Shown here piece after piece: positions 30,967 to 42,977 of a stretch of 64,000 nucleotides of DNA. The position numbers were made by a program, and so were the translations under genes. Each line of letters begins with the position of its first letter. Within the stretch, counting starts at the first letter, position 1. The notes below the pieces were generated by a model, which did no database searches, was not told the origin of the DNA, and saw only the letters and a list, made by a program, of their open reading frames with translations. Source of the DNA: Cristatella mucedo (Eukaryota > Bryozoa > Phylactolaemata > Cristatellidae); contig WPIO01000028.1 of the NCBI GenBank assembly GCA_009760855.2, positions 620,001 through 684,000 of the forward strand, written 5' to 3'.

Positions 30967-31600
30967 CTCGTATCGCGGCTAGAGACTCGTCGGTGCAGCC
31001 ATGATGCAAGCACGTGGGCTGACAGTAGCGAAGCTTGGCAGCGACGAAGAGCGCCCCCACACTGCAACATAATTAGTCCGTATTGAAGGCGTAAAGAGAT
31101 CGATTTGTCAGCGCCGTATTTGACAGCGTCCATGACGTAGGCAGACTCTCTTACGGCTCTGTGGCCCTGGAGCTCAGCTCGGTAAGAATGCGCGGGCTCC
31201 AAATCCCAGGGAACAGTCGATTGCCTACTACGCGGCGCCGTCGGCTTCCACGCTGCCTTGGCAGCAGCTTATGAAAGCAAAGCCGGCCGCCAGCCGTTGT
31301 TTTTCGGGAGCCGCAAAGCCTGACAATCCGATTCTACATTATATTGTATATGAGATATAATATCCGGGATCGCCGCCGCCGTTGCGCAGCCAGCGGCCGC
31401 CGGCTTTGGCGGAATTCGCGAGCGCGGCTAGACTGGTGCCGTGCGCACGCCGCCGTCCGAGGCCGCGGCGAACGAGGCGAAGCAGCTGCTGCCGCTGCCT
31501 CCGGATCCGCCAGACGCCCGACGCGGCGTGCGCAAAATGGCCAAGGAAAGAAAAGCGTAAGACCGAGCGCTCCGGTAGTGCACCCGTGCCTTTTCGGGTG
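30967..31600. other. GC-rich, no gene recognised
   Basis: Overlapping arginine/alanine-rich frames are open on both strands at 31334-31696. There is no motif and no recognisable splice context. Confidence 0.4.
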
Positions 31601-31603
31601 CAT

Positions 31604-32095
31604 GCAAGTATGCATTTCCGTCTGCTACTCCACAAAGTTACAAAGGCTATGTTGGTGTTTCGCATGAAAGTTTTCTATAGCGAACTCAAAGCGTAAGCAG
31701 CTTTCGGTACGCATTCGGTAGCCAACAGACTTCATCTCACGCAACAGAGAGAAGCATAGCTGAGTCAAGAGGGCAGTTGGGGTACTGAATAGCATGGAGG
31801 TAGCAGCTCAGGACCGATGGAAAGGGTGAGCCATAGTCGGCAGCAGGATAGTAAATAGCGAAAGAATCGTAAAAATGAGTTCTACAGTCTAGGACCAGCA
31901 GGGCAAAAGCTTCTGTCGCCAACAGTCTTTAAGCGGAGGAATGGGACAGCTAATGTATAGTCCACACAGGACCTGCGGACACGAGGAGGCTGAAACTGAT
32001 GCAGCAGTTCAGCCTCGGTACAAAGGAGCCAAGCCGTGGCGGGCCTTGCGGGTCAGCGTAAAAACTTCGCTCTGTTTCTCTTGGTCTGCCGGCTG
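31604..32095 (-). mobile_element. LINE-A 3' fragment
   Basis: On the plus strand it begins CATTTCCGTCTGCTACTCCA, continues CTTTCGGTACGCATTCGGTA and ends in the reverse of GPPSYLAELL..LLHQFQ coding sequence (32000-32060), as in the 2.0-2.5 kb copy. It carries indels and stops. Confidence 0.75.
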
Positions 32096-32104
32096 CCGTC
32101 CAAG

Positions 32105-32275
32105 CTGTTTTCGCAACTCACTGTTCGCTGGTTCATGCATTTGTGACATCCCATCTCGACTTTTTTAAGTCACTGTTTGCTGGTCTACCGGCCTGTGCAA
32201 TCGGGCGCTTACAGTTGGCGAAACACCCTGCGGCTAGGCCTGTCTGTCTTTACAGTCGCAGTTACCATTTCATTC
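32105..32275 (+). mobile_element. LINE-B thumb fragment
   Basis: It encodes FVTSHLDFFKSLFAGLPACA and AARPVCLYSRS, the RT thumb, yet it lies before the RT start of the next copy. It is therefore a separate insertion or a rearrangement. Confidence 0.6.
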
Positions 32276-32284
32276 ATCACACAT

Positions 32285-34128
32285 TCATGGAGGTCACTAG
32301 TGATCTCGTCCTGAAGTTCATATCCCAATCAAAGAAGACAACTAGTCCTCGGACCCTATATCCCACTGTCCTGCTTCTACGATGCATTGATCCACTGCTG
32401 CCATGCATAGCTAACGTCATAAATATGTCATTAGCCTCAGGTCATGTCACAGCACTTTTCAAGAAGCCTGTAGTCAGGCCACTACTCAAGAAAGCGACAC
32501 TAGATCAAGAGAACTTGAGCTAATTCCGCCCAGTCTCCCTTCTACCGTTCCTATCAAAGACACTGGAACTAGTCGTGGCAGACCAGCTGAACTCATATAT
32601 TGAAACATCAAACCTTGCTTATAAGTTCACGTCTGGTTTTAGAGCTAATCACACCACCGAGTCAGCATTGCTTCGGGTGTACAACGACTTACTTAGGAAT
32701 GCAGACGTGGGTAGAGTATATCTGCTTGTTTTTCTCGATCTTTTGGCAGCTTTTTGTATTATCGATCACCAAGTCCTTCTTGAGCGCCTCCTACCTCGCC
32801 TCGGCATCGCTGGCATTGCTCTGCAATGGTCCAGGTCCTATCTCTGTAGGAGACTCCAGAGTATTGACGTGAATGGACAAAGATCATTTGAGGAACTTCT
32901 GAAATATGGGGTACCTCAGGGCTCCATCCTTCGTCCAGTTCTTTTCGCGGTTAATACTCTCCCTCTTGCCGATATGATTGCTAAGTTCGATTAGGCTTTT
33001 ACTTCTATGCGACACTCAGTTGTACCTTTGGTTGTATCCCTCCCAGCCCTCGAGCACGTCAACTTCTCTCAATTTCCTTGCTGCATGTATTAATGACATC
33101 CGCATATGGATGGCAGCAAGCTTTCTTAAATTGAATGATAGTAAAACCAACTTACTAGTTATGAGCTAATAAAGTGTGATTCAGTAATTTAAAAGGCTAA
33201 CGCTCAAAATCAGCTCTGCCAGCATATATCCTGTTGAATCTTCAAATAATCTAGGTCTCATGTGTCAAAGTGATCTTACTTAAGACGATCACATCAGCTC
33301 TGCAGTCAAGTCTGCCTACTTTCAGCTACATAACATTGCTAGAAATTGGCTTGTCAGACAGGGATACCACATCTAAATTGGTCCGTGCATTTGTGACATC
33401 TCATCTTGACTTCTGTAACTCACTGCCTTTTGGTCTACCGGCCTGTGCAAGCAGGCGCTTACAGCTGGTTCAAAACTCTTCAGCTAGGCTTGTCTGTCGT
33501 GTACTTCGAAGTTGAGACATCTCACCACTTCTTGCCGGCCTGCACTGGCTCCCCATGAAGCAGCGAATCGACTTCAAGGTTTTGTCGCTCAACTTTAGGT
33601 CCCTTCAGGTTCCATTCTTTAACTCCACCCTACCTATCAGAACTGCTCCCCCCAACTAGGCTAAGCATCGTACCACCCGCTTTTCGGATTAGGAGACATT
33701 TCCTTTAATTTCTATGCTTCCAAAGCATAGAACTCACTCCCAACTGACGTCACAATATCCCGTGACTTAACGTTTAATGAAGGTAAAAATGCATCTATTT
33801 ATTTCAGAATTTAGTGAGTCCTTTGGATTAGTCCTTTGTGTGCTTATGCGAGCTGACACCGTGTGGGCTACTACAAATTATATGCATGCTGATCCTGTGC
33901 ATATTATAACTAACCACGTCCTACTTGCTGACATTGAGCATGCTCCCACTATCCATTCGACCATGTTTCTTTAACAGCATTTGTAAACTCTTTAAACTCA
34001 TTCGTAAATTCTTAGAATGAGAACAAGTCCTCTTCCCATTGCAGCAAATGTAAAGCGCCTCGAAAGAGATTGAATTATCTGAGGGCGCTTTATCAAGTGC
34101 ATTATTATTATTATTTTTATTATTAGGT
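32285..34128 (+). mobile_element. LINE-B copy with RT and complete 3' end
   Basis: Pre-RT block (ISQSKKTTSPRTLYPTVLL, then KKATLDQENLS). RT follows at 32575-32994 with ADQLNSYIETSNLAYKF, LLVFLDLLAAFCIIDHQVLL, LERLLPRLGIAGIALQW and YGVPQGSILRPVLF. The thumb follows (33380: FVTSHLDFCNSLPFGLPAC), the ORF end (33540-33790) and the 3' UTR. The hairpin tail GCGCCTCGAAAGAGATTGAA...GGGCGCTTTATCAAG at 34056-34100 leads into an ATT tail ending near 34128. Stops occur at 32521 and 32993, and the YADD region is damaged. Confidence 0.82.
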
Positions 34129-34214
34129 GCCATGCAAATTAGTATAATTATTTCAGCAACGGAGACGCATGGTCAAATCTCAGCCATGCTCATCACCAGC
34201 TGCAGTGACCTAGT

Positions 34215-35030
34215 GACTTTTTTGGTAGCCCAGCTAAAATGAAATTGCAATATTCTGGCCTAGACAAAACCAGGGAGCCAGTTAAAGTTTTTGCAAACAA
34301 CCTTGGAAGGCAGTTCCTAATCTTAACTAGGAATCGGACGCGATGGCTTGCTGAGAAAGCAGTCTTTTTAACGAAGTTTTCAAAATCTAGGCAGCTGTCA
34401 AAGATGACGCCTATATTCCGAGCACATGATTATAGTCGCACAACAGCATCACCTATTAGTAGAAGAAGATGTTCTAGTCCAGCCACAGGTTTAGCGTGTG
34501 CTGTACGTAGCGGTTCCGTTGTATTGTCGTTATGTTTAAGGAAATTTGCCGAAATCCATGATTGAATGTCTGCAAGGCAAACATTCAGTTTATCAGACAC
34601 TGCAGCAGATTCAAATGGCTTAAATGGCAAACGCAGCAGAGTATCGTCAGCATAATAGTGATAACCTATTCCATGGGCCCGAATTACTTTTACGAGAGGT
34701 TTAGTATAAATGGAGAACAGCAAAGGACCGGGGACTTGTGGGATTTAACCGGTGACTTGTCTGGTGGATGAGACCTGACCCCCGCACGACGCGGATTGAA
34801 CACCATCGCACATGTACGGTTTTAAAAACGCCAGTGTCTTATCTGCAAGACCGATTGTTCTTCTCAATCGTTCAAATAGGACATCGGGGTCAACAGTGTC
34901 GAAGGCGGCTGATAGAATTAGCAGCGCTAGGGCAGCGACGACATTCCCGCCGTCGTCGCTGCCTGGGACGTCGCCGGTTACACGGAGGAGAGCAGTTTCA
35001 GAGCCGCTCGGCCCGTCCACGACTCGGGCG
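34215..35030 (-). mobile_element. LINE-C RT fragment
   Basis: On the minus strand: ILSAAFDTVDPDVLFERLRR (34920-34870), a gap, then YHYYADDTLLRL (about 34660), an intact YADD box, LADIQSWISANFLK and finally SRPEYCNFILAGLPKK (about 34260). Its last motif resembles the LINE-A thumb (LAGLPKKAI). The 5' side passes directly into CpG-rich DNA. Confidence 0.75.
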
Positions 35031-38000
35031 GTCGCAGTCTGGGTGGCCGCTCGCGCGAATGGGCGCGCAGCGTTGACGCGCCCGCGGCCGCTGCCGCCGA
35101 GGGGCTGTCTCGAGGCCGCTGGCGGTGGCTTTTAAGGGCGTCTTTACGGTGGCCTGGCATTCCAACCTCTCAGACGGCTGCGGCTATCAGCTGCGCTCAG
35201 CACAGAGTGGCGCGCACGTGGCAGATAACAAAGGCTCGGGCGGCGAGCGCCGGCTGCGTGCGCCAGGCCGCTGGGGCCGATCGCTCGCCGGCGGCGACCT
35301 GCCGGCGGCGACCTACCGGCGGCGGCCTCTAGCAGTGGCCGCGAGCTTCCCCGACCGCTCGTTCTCGTTAGAGGCCTGGCAGCGCAGCTAATGAGTCGCC
35401 AGCGGACGGCGAGAGGCGGCCGCGCATCGGAGGGGGGAGGGGGCGCAGGCTAGGGCCGCTGTCCGCAAGGGCCTCGACGCCGCGGGCGACGGCCGCGCAG
35501 CTAGCTGTTCGAGCTGGCGAGCGCCGTGTGGGCGACGCCATGTTCCTCCCGCTCTCCCTGGGGACAAAGAGCAGTACGAGCAGATGCTCGGCTCTTGTAC
35601 GGCGCCGAGCACCCGCCGCCGCCGTCGCAGCAGCAGCAGCCGGTAGCGTCGAGGCAGCGCGAGCTCGCCTAACCTTCCGCCTGCCTCGCTCTCTGCGGAG
35701 CCGCTGCTGTGGGCGCCAGCTAGACAGCGAGAGCCTGCGGAAGAGCCGTCGCACCAGTACTGGCGCCGCAGCTTCCGCCGAGCCGGCGGCGCCGCTCGAG
35801 CCCTTCGCCGTGCGGCTTTTCGGCGGGGCCTGCGAGCCGCGGGCGCCGCCGCGGCCGCGCTTAGCGCGAGGCGCAGCCCGACGCAGAGCTGAGCGGCCTC
35901 AGGAGCGAACGTCTCGCAGGTCTGATCGGAAAGCGTGCGTCGACGCCATTTAGACGCGGAGGCTTGCGAGCACGCCGAAGCCGCCTCGGCGTCGGCTTGC
36001 CGCGTCGCCTTCGCCGGCGCTCGTCCGCCCCCGCCCGCTGGCCGGCCCAGAAGACGAGGCCGGCTGACTTCCGGCTGACGGCGAAGAGACAGCGAGGCGG
36101 CGCTAGCTTACCCGGAGCCCGCACCTCAGTCGGTCGGTTGGTGAGGTGGTGGAAGTAGGGCAGGCCCTCCAATCGCGGCCCCCGATGCGGCGGGAGTAGG
36201 GTCGATATTAGACGCGGCTTCTTTAGAGCGACCCTAGCCAATGAGTTGGCGCATGCCGATCACAAATTGATTAGCGGTAAATGCCCAGCTGCTTATTTAT
36301 GCGCGGTCACGTGGCGGTGGCTAGCTCATTGCCGCCGCGCTACATCGAGGGGTCGGGCGCGGCGACTATAAGGCGAAAGTGGCACCAGCCTAGCAGCGAA
36401 CGACACGCTAGCCCGAATCCTCCTCAGCAGCGGTCAGCGCCCGCTGCCGGCACGGTCGGCCTCCCGTTTGAAGCGCAGCAGGCATTTTTCTCACGATTGC
36501 GTAATCGAATTACCACGGAACTTGCTAGTTACGCTCTAAACACGACACTGCGTAAAATACCTGTACAATAATAAAATATGTGCATAACGATCGCTACTTA
36601 TAAGGACGCGATTCTAACTTGAGGCATTCAGTTACGATTGTTACTTTAGCAAAACTTAGCATGGAATAAGCAAGAGTAATTACGTAATATGCAGTCTCAA
36701 AATAAACAGTTGCTACTCGAGCTTAACGGCGCTTCATGGTTATGGAATGCCGCCATTGCGGCGCCCAGGCCGCCATCGAGGTGCAATGCCTGTGCGTTCT
36801 CGGTTGGGTTTCCTGCCCGGGACGTCGGTCGTTGCAACGGACGTAGTGTGGCGCGACATCGCCACCGCATTGTCCTGCACCAGCCTGACTCACTACCTTC
36901 GCCGGCCCAGTGAGCGATCTAGATGTGAGCGCGTAACTCCTTATCAGCCTGGCCCTATCCACTGACTATGCAGATGGATTACGAATGACTGAGCTGTCAC
37001 GTGAATCTATGCCAGCTGCATCACTCTCTTCCCTACTGTTCGCGGCCTTGAGCGGACGTGCTTCTCTCCACTTGAACGCACACGCGTGCGCTTTACGAGA
37101 TCGGAGTAGACCGCGACCGCGGTTCGTCACGACGTCCACCCAATACATGCTGTGGAGAGATTGTGGGCGTGTCATCGTCTTCACGTGGTTCCGCACCAGC
37201 TGACGATCCGTCTGCCCAATGAGTGGGCTCCTTGCTTCCGGAGCAGCACGCACGGCGTTCGCTGCACCAAGATGTACGCCCGCGTATTTCATCTGCTTCG
37301 CCAGCGTGCCACACTGGCGTCGCCATTGCTACCACGCGTTTGTGGGGGCATCGCCAATACTCGCTATTCTTCGTCGCGCAGCTGCCGAGCGCCTGAGCCC
37401 CTACAAGGCGCTTAGCGTCGTTTGCTTTCGGCGAACGCTCTGCTACATGTGCGCTTTCGCTTGGGATCCTTGCGAGCGCCATGCAACGGCAGCTAAACCA
37501 GCTGGATTATGGCGGATTATTAGTATTCGATAGTTTCTTCTTATTATTATTATATTACGCGATAGTTTCTTGCCGAGGCGGTATGAAAAGCCGGCGCCCC
37601 GATATAGGCGGGGAGTCACGATTCGAGACTCGGTGCATTGGCATTGGAGCTGATGTGAGCTGAAGGCCGCACAGCGGTCGGTGTTCGTCGTGGCCACCGT
37701 TGAATGCCTGTAACCGTCCGCTGGTGTTAGACTCGTCTGCATTATAGATACGGACTTGATATGCTAATGCACGAGCACTCGTCGTCGCTGCAGCGTTTCT
37801 CCTACTGTCGGCATACCTGCGTGCACTGGAGTGACACCTGTAACTAACTAGCCGCGCCGCAAGTTTCAGGCCCCGCCGATACTCGTCGCGCGTCGGCTGA
37901 GACTAGCACTGCTACGAGCGCTGCGTTTGGGCCTAGTTCTGACCGGACGTGGAAGCCGCACTCCACGTTTGTAACAGCCACGCTTACGCCGACCCCCGCG

Positions 38001-38990
38001 GTAGGCCATTAAAGGTGCTCAGTGCCCGCTACAAATGACGCTGACAGTCGCTCTCGGTTGCCTGCTCGACCTTTGACCCTTCCCGCTTGCTCCGTCGCGT
38101 CTATAGTCTTCTTAGGTCTTTTTCGCAGCAGGGCCGCCGAAAGCCGTCCTGCCTGCCCAGTTGGGCCGCCGCGAACAGCCTCCCCGTGCATCCGGTCGGC
38201 GCCCCAGATGCTTCTTCGGCCCATCGCTGCCTTCTTTTTCAGCCAGCGTTCTCGCGATAAGTAATTAGTAAACGCGGGCTTCCGGCGTGTCCGACGGCAG
38301 GCAGAGCGCGGAAGCGACGGTGCGGTTCCTACCAGGCGCGGCAGCAGCAGCAGCCCTCTGCGGTGGCCAGCAACCGGATGTGGCAGATGCCGCGTGCGGC
38401 CCGTAGTGCGGACGAGCGGCCGCCGAATCAGTCATCCCGCCCGGCTCGTCCGAGCCCGATGGCGGCGCCGGCAGCCGCTGCAGCAGCAGCTCGAACCCTC
38501 GCTTCGGGCGCGAACGAGTCAATCGCCAGGCGTCGCCGTCGTCAGCTCCGTTGTCCGAGCAGCGCCTGCCGGCCGATCGGCCGGCAGCCGTTTAAGGCCG
38601 GCTACCAAACTAGCGACTGTCGCTCCGGCCGCCAGCATCGTCGTAGCGCGGCGTTAGGCCACTGAGCTGAGGGGCGGGCGGGCGGGCGGGTGTGCGTTCA
38701 GCTCGGCCGTCCGGCGGTAGTCGCGGCTGTCCTTGGCAGTGGCTGAGCGTTAGGAAAGGGCAAGGCCGAGCCAGGAGACGCGCGAAGACCGCTCCGCGGG
38801 CGACTGGGATATACGCCCGATACACGCAGGTACGCCGACTTTAGCGCAGCAGGGCAGCGGCAGTGATCGAGAGCGCTCGCACCTCGATGCAACAAATCCA
38901 CAACGTAAAGACGTAAAGCAGTCTATTCCATAGCCGCACAGCGTCGCGAGTGTACAGCGCCGGTCGCAGCCTCCAGCGCTCGCTACTACA
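35031..38990. other. CpG-rich gene-poor block between genes A and B
   Basis: Long GC/CpG-rich stretches (35.0-36.2 and 37.9-39.0 kb) with a less GC-rich gap at 36.5-36.7. Many overlapping open frames are arginine/alanine/proline-rich on both strands, and none shows a recognisable domain or a splice pattern. It could be a CpG island of an unrecognised transcript or simply unmethylated GC-rich DNA. Confidence 0.4.
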
Positions 38991-39009
38991 AAGCCCAGTG
39001 TGCAGTTAA

Positions 39010-39053
39010 CAATGATAATAATAATTCACTTGATAAAGCGCCCGCAGAGAACT

Positions 39054-39090
<37 letters not shown>

Positions 39091-39330
39091 GGCGCTTTAC
39101 ATTTGCTGTAAAGTGAAATGCAATTGAATGGTAAGTAAAATCATGCTTGAAAAACAAACGAAATGAATAATATGGTTAGGGGTGACATGCACAGGGTCAG
39201 CATGCAAATGTGGTTAGTGGCAGCATGCACAGTGTCAGCACGCATAAGCACATCAAGGACAAATCACAGGGCCAGTTCGCTCGCTCAAAGGCCAAAGTCC
39301 AACCGACTGACAATTTCTTGCGTTGGGCTT
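39010..39330 (-). mobile_element. LINE-B 3' UTR and tail, with (CT)n expansion in the hairpin
   Basis: An ATT-type tail (39011-39025), GATAAAGCGCCCGCAGAGAA, a (CT)n tract at 39057-39089 and CTAGGCGCTTTACATTTGCT. The LINE-B 3' UTR follows (CATGCACAGGGTCAGCATGC and a related second unit). It matches 59063-59300 closely. Confidence 0.82.
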
Positions 39331-39655
39331 TTTACAACGCTTCAGCCACAGATTACGAAATTTCCGGTTTCCAACCGTCGTAATTCAGGAACCGCCGATA
39401 GTCTCAAGCACCATCGTGATATAAGCGCTTCCGCACACTGCACATATCGCTACCGTCTCCTTAAATTAAGGCCGTCGTGGGCCGGTATAATAAAAGAAAC
39501 CTACAATATCCATATTTGATAGGCTTCAACGTTCGGCTTCGCCACCTTGCAAGGCTCTGACACTAAAATTCTATCGAGGATTTTCTTACGTATTCTTCTT
39601 TAGCTGTAGTTGTATGAGTTTGCGCTGTCTTTGGCTCGTCCTTATTCTTCTACGC

Positions 39656-39841
39656 CAGAGTTCGGCAAACTCCGGCCTTTAGGCCAGATATGGCTTAACT
39701 AGTGCTCCAGCCGTGCCTGACGCCCCGCTCCCCCGCCCCGCCCCGCCGGCCCTGTGGAGGGGGCGCGGTATCTTCTGGCCTAGAGTGCCTTCTTGGCCTC
39801 CTGAAATGGCCTGGTGGTCCGAAAAAATTTGCCGACCCCTG
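39656..39841. mobile_element. hAT MITE, 186 bp, with perfect 8-bp target duplication
   Basis: The left end CAGAGTTCGGCAAACTCCGG and right end (reverse complement) CAGGGGTCGGCAAATTTTTT are hAT/Charlie-type inverted ends. The flanks TTCTACGC (39648-39655) and TTCTACGC (39842-39849) are identical. There is no coding capacity. Its terminal sequences are related to the 21.2 kb element. Confidence 0.9.
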
Positions 39842-39959
39842 TTCTACGCAAACAGCCATGACAGACAGAAATGGGCTGGGCTTGAATGCATCTATTTTGA
39901 ACCAATCACTTTTCAGAAGTTCAGCTCATTGACACTTCACTTGGCCGAAGACAGGCCAG

Positions 39960-40700
39960 CGTCTTTAGCTTTAACACTATCTCAATAGAGCATGTTAGTT
40001 CAGCTGGATCTCTTACCAGCGTTCGATACGACTAAACAGCAAGTTTTTCTTTGAGTGTCTATCTATCATCTCGCCAGTCATCGCCAGCGATGAACTGCAT
40101 GATGGTCTAGATCCCAGGCAACGGAATCTTTCCACTCACATATGTGATGGGGGAGATTCCAATGCTTTGCTTTCAAAGAGCAGTGATCATTCGGTAGCCA
40201 TTACATTATGGAGTACACAGGGATATGGGCTTAGTTTAATTCTTTTCAAAATTTATACTCTCTCTTTCTCTTTCTCTCTCTGAGAGATGCCAATGTAATC
40301 GCCAAACACAATTTGGGACTTCATTTCTATGGAGGTGAAACACGCCTAAGCACGTGCTTTGATCCCTACCTGCCTTCCAGCATTTCGAGCTCTGTCTACT
40401 TCCTTGCAGCATGTATTGCTAGCTTTCACACTTTAATGGCAGCTAACTTTCTCAAACTGAATCTCAATCAAAGCAAATAACTCACATATAGGAAAGCCTT
40501 GCCCTCACAATGGGCTCGGCCTTTTTATCACCCGTAGCATCTGCATGCAATATGGTTGTCATATTACAAAGTGACCCATCTTTGATGGTCATAGCAGCTG
40601 TACAGTCAAGCCAGCTGACTTACCAGTCTACCTTTACTAATTTACCTTGCTAAGTGACTTAAGAGTGCAACAATTCTGGCCTGATTCGATAAGAATAATA
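39960..40700 (+). mobile_element. LINE-B copy, strongly decayed
   Basis: LDLLPAFDTTKQQVF-like sequence at about 40000, an RT tail region at 40260-40470 (NAN-VIAKHNLGLHF-like, then AACIASFHTLMAANFLKLN) and a thumb remnant to about 40690. It has many frameshifts. Confidence 0.6.
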
Positions 40701-41475
40701 CTGCTAATAAGCTGGCTGAGGTAGGTTCATAACTATTGGAAAATGGATTCGATCGAGAGTTTGACCTATGTCGTGAGTTCGGGCGTGTAAATGAGCCCGA
40801 AGAGAAAATTATTTACAAGTAGTCAGAAATTCGGCGTGATGGTGGTCTCACATGCTTTTAAAAACCAATTTTAAATAATGTCATCTAATATGATAGGGGT
40901 GCTGGAATAATTTATGTTGGAATTCATGAAAGCCGTGCATACAGAGACAAAAGCTTGAGCGAACTCGTTTGACCAAGGAAATGTGTATTCGCGTCATTGA
41001 AAATTACCACAGAATGACGACTGGACGGCTCCTACAGAACACGGTAACAAAAAGAGAATCCATTGATAAGCCTTTGACCAAATAGTCTGCGTCCACTTCG
41101 CCGTCTTCGACAGGATAATAAAACAAAAATAGGTCGATAATTTAAACAAGCTTTGACTGTAACGTCTGCGTCTCTAATTCTACGATTGTAAGGCAATGAT
41201 AAAAAACAGAGATCATTAAAAGGGCTTCGACAAAAGTGTCTGTCAAGAAGTGTCTGCGTGAATGGGCTACACGAGTTTCTAGTAAGGCAGCTGCGTTGCT
41301 GATTCGTCAGCGGCTCATGGCTCTCGTGTGCACTCGGCTAATGTTACATGCGAGCGGAGCACCATTCGCGTGCATAGCAATGAGCTGCCCAGCTCTACGG
41401 CAATATGCTGAGTGGGCGAAACCTGAAAACCGACTGCGTGATGCGAGCGATCCGATACATTCGCTCTGTGAGCTC
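40701..41475. other. 3' flank of gene A, no feature recognised
   Basis: No coding or mobile-element signal was recognised. The 3' UTR of gene A must start here, but no minus-strand AATAAA was found close by. Confidence 0.4.
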
Positions 41476-41656
41476 TCAGACGTCAAACTCGTTCAGCGAG
41501 TAAGCGCCGCCGCCGCCGCCGTCGCCGCTCTGACCACTGAGCGTGTCGCGACTTCCTAGCGCCGCGCCTAAAAGGGACGTCGACGCCTGCTTGCACATCC
41601 GGCACTGCTCGTCCTCGAGCGTCTTGCAATGCTCGAGGATCTGGTGCTTAATGGCC
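41476..41656 (-). CDS. gene A exon 5 (C-terminus and stop)
   Basis: The acceptor is TTCTCTATTTCGCGTAG, phase 2. It encodes [25 protein letters not shown], a Gly-rich stretch and YSLNEFDV-stop. The upstream open frame (41835-41657) does not match gene B and is intronic. Confidence 0.85.
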
Positions 41657-42880
41657 CTACGCGAAATAGAGAAGAAAGCTTCGGCTCGTTGCAATGATGA
41701 AACGTCGAGAACGATTGTGCACACGTCCCGAAGCGATAATTGGCAAGAGCGTCTGACAGTGCGGACGACTATCCAAGCCAGGCTGTGCCGCACAGTGCCA
41801 CGCCCGCTTCTGCAACTTTTTCGTGAAAGCTGCAAAAAATGCTTATATTATGAAGGACGCACGTGAAAGCTTGTGGGCGGGACTTCTGGCACTGTATTAT
41901 TTACGGCTACGTGCACGTTAGATGCAGTATTAAATATATACATAGTATGAATTTAATATACCTGTGTATGGTCTTTGTTTATGAATAAGTTTAACATGGA
42001 TATATTTTGCATGGACATGCAGACAGTTGCGGAGTCAGGACTTTCATCTGGGGGGATGCAAGACTCGCAGAATTTCTATGTAGGGGGCAAGGCCAACAAG
42101 ATTTTCATGCAGACGGGGCTACACCTGTATATGAAAAGCAATGGCGCAAAATCATCGTCTGTGCTCGACACTAATCTCGGCGGTTGCTCATCGAGTGGAA
42201 TTAAGACGCCATTTTGATAATGGTGACGGTCGGGGGCCCCCCTCGCAGGAATAGAGGGCGCCCAGGTCGCTAACCCGTTGTAAGGAAGGGGGGTGTGTGA
42301 AATGCCCCTGCACCCTGGCTCAGCCGCTGCTTACAGGCATGTATATGAAGGGATAAATGAATGCACGCTCCGTGACATCACAGAGAGCCATGACGACAGA
42401 GAGCTGATTCACTTGAGATCATTTGTTTTCACGTTCGAGCTCAATTGGGCTTCAGTACGCAATCGGCAGACGACGACCGGAATCGAAAAAGCACCAGCGT
42501 CTGCCACGCTCGCTAATGAGAGTCGACGCAAGCCCCTACCGGTGGCGCTAACTCAGAGCTCAGAGTGCAGCCAAGCGTTAGGTAAGAGCTCCTCGTAGCG
42601 ACAGCGACGCACGGACGCCTCCTGGTTGCAGAGCTATGTCCGACTACCTCCGACACGTAAATCGATCAGATGTAGGGAGGCTTCAAAGCCTTTCCGACAG
42701 CAATAAATCAAGGTAGCGCCGCCAGCAGCTTCGCTGAGCACTGCTTGACCGCTAAGCAAGAGCGCTTTCCATTGGGCTCTATACAGCTATTATTATTATT
42801 ATTATTATTATTGCTATTGCTAGCGCTAAGCCTCGGCGGCGGCTTTCGGGTGGCTGGACGAGTGAACGCGTCGTGCAGCC

Positions 42881-42977
<97 letters not shown>

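Noticed and set aside
35368-35953. Paired open frames on both strands, Arg/Ala-rich
   Set aside because: They mirror each other in CpG-rich DNA and have no motif.
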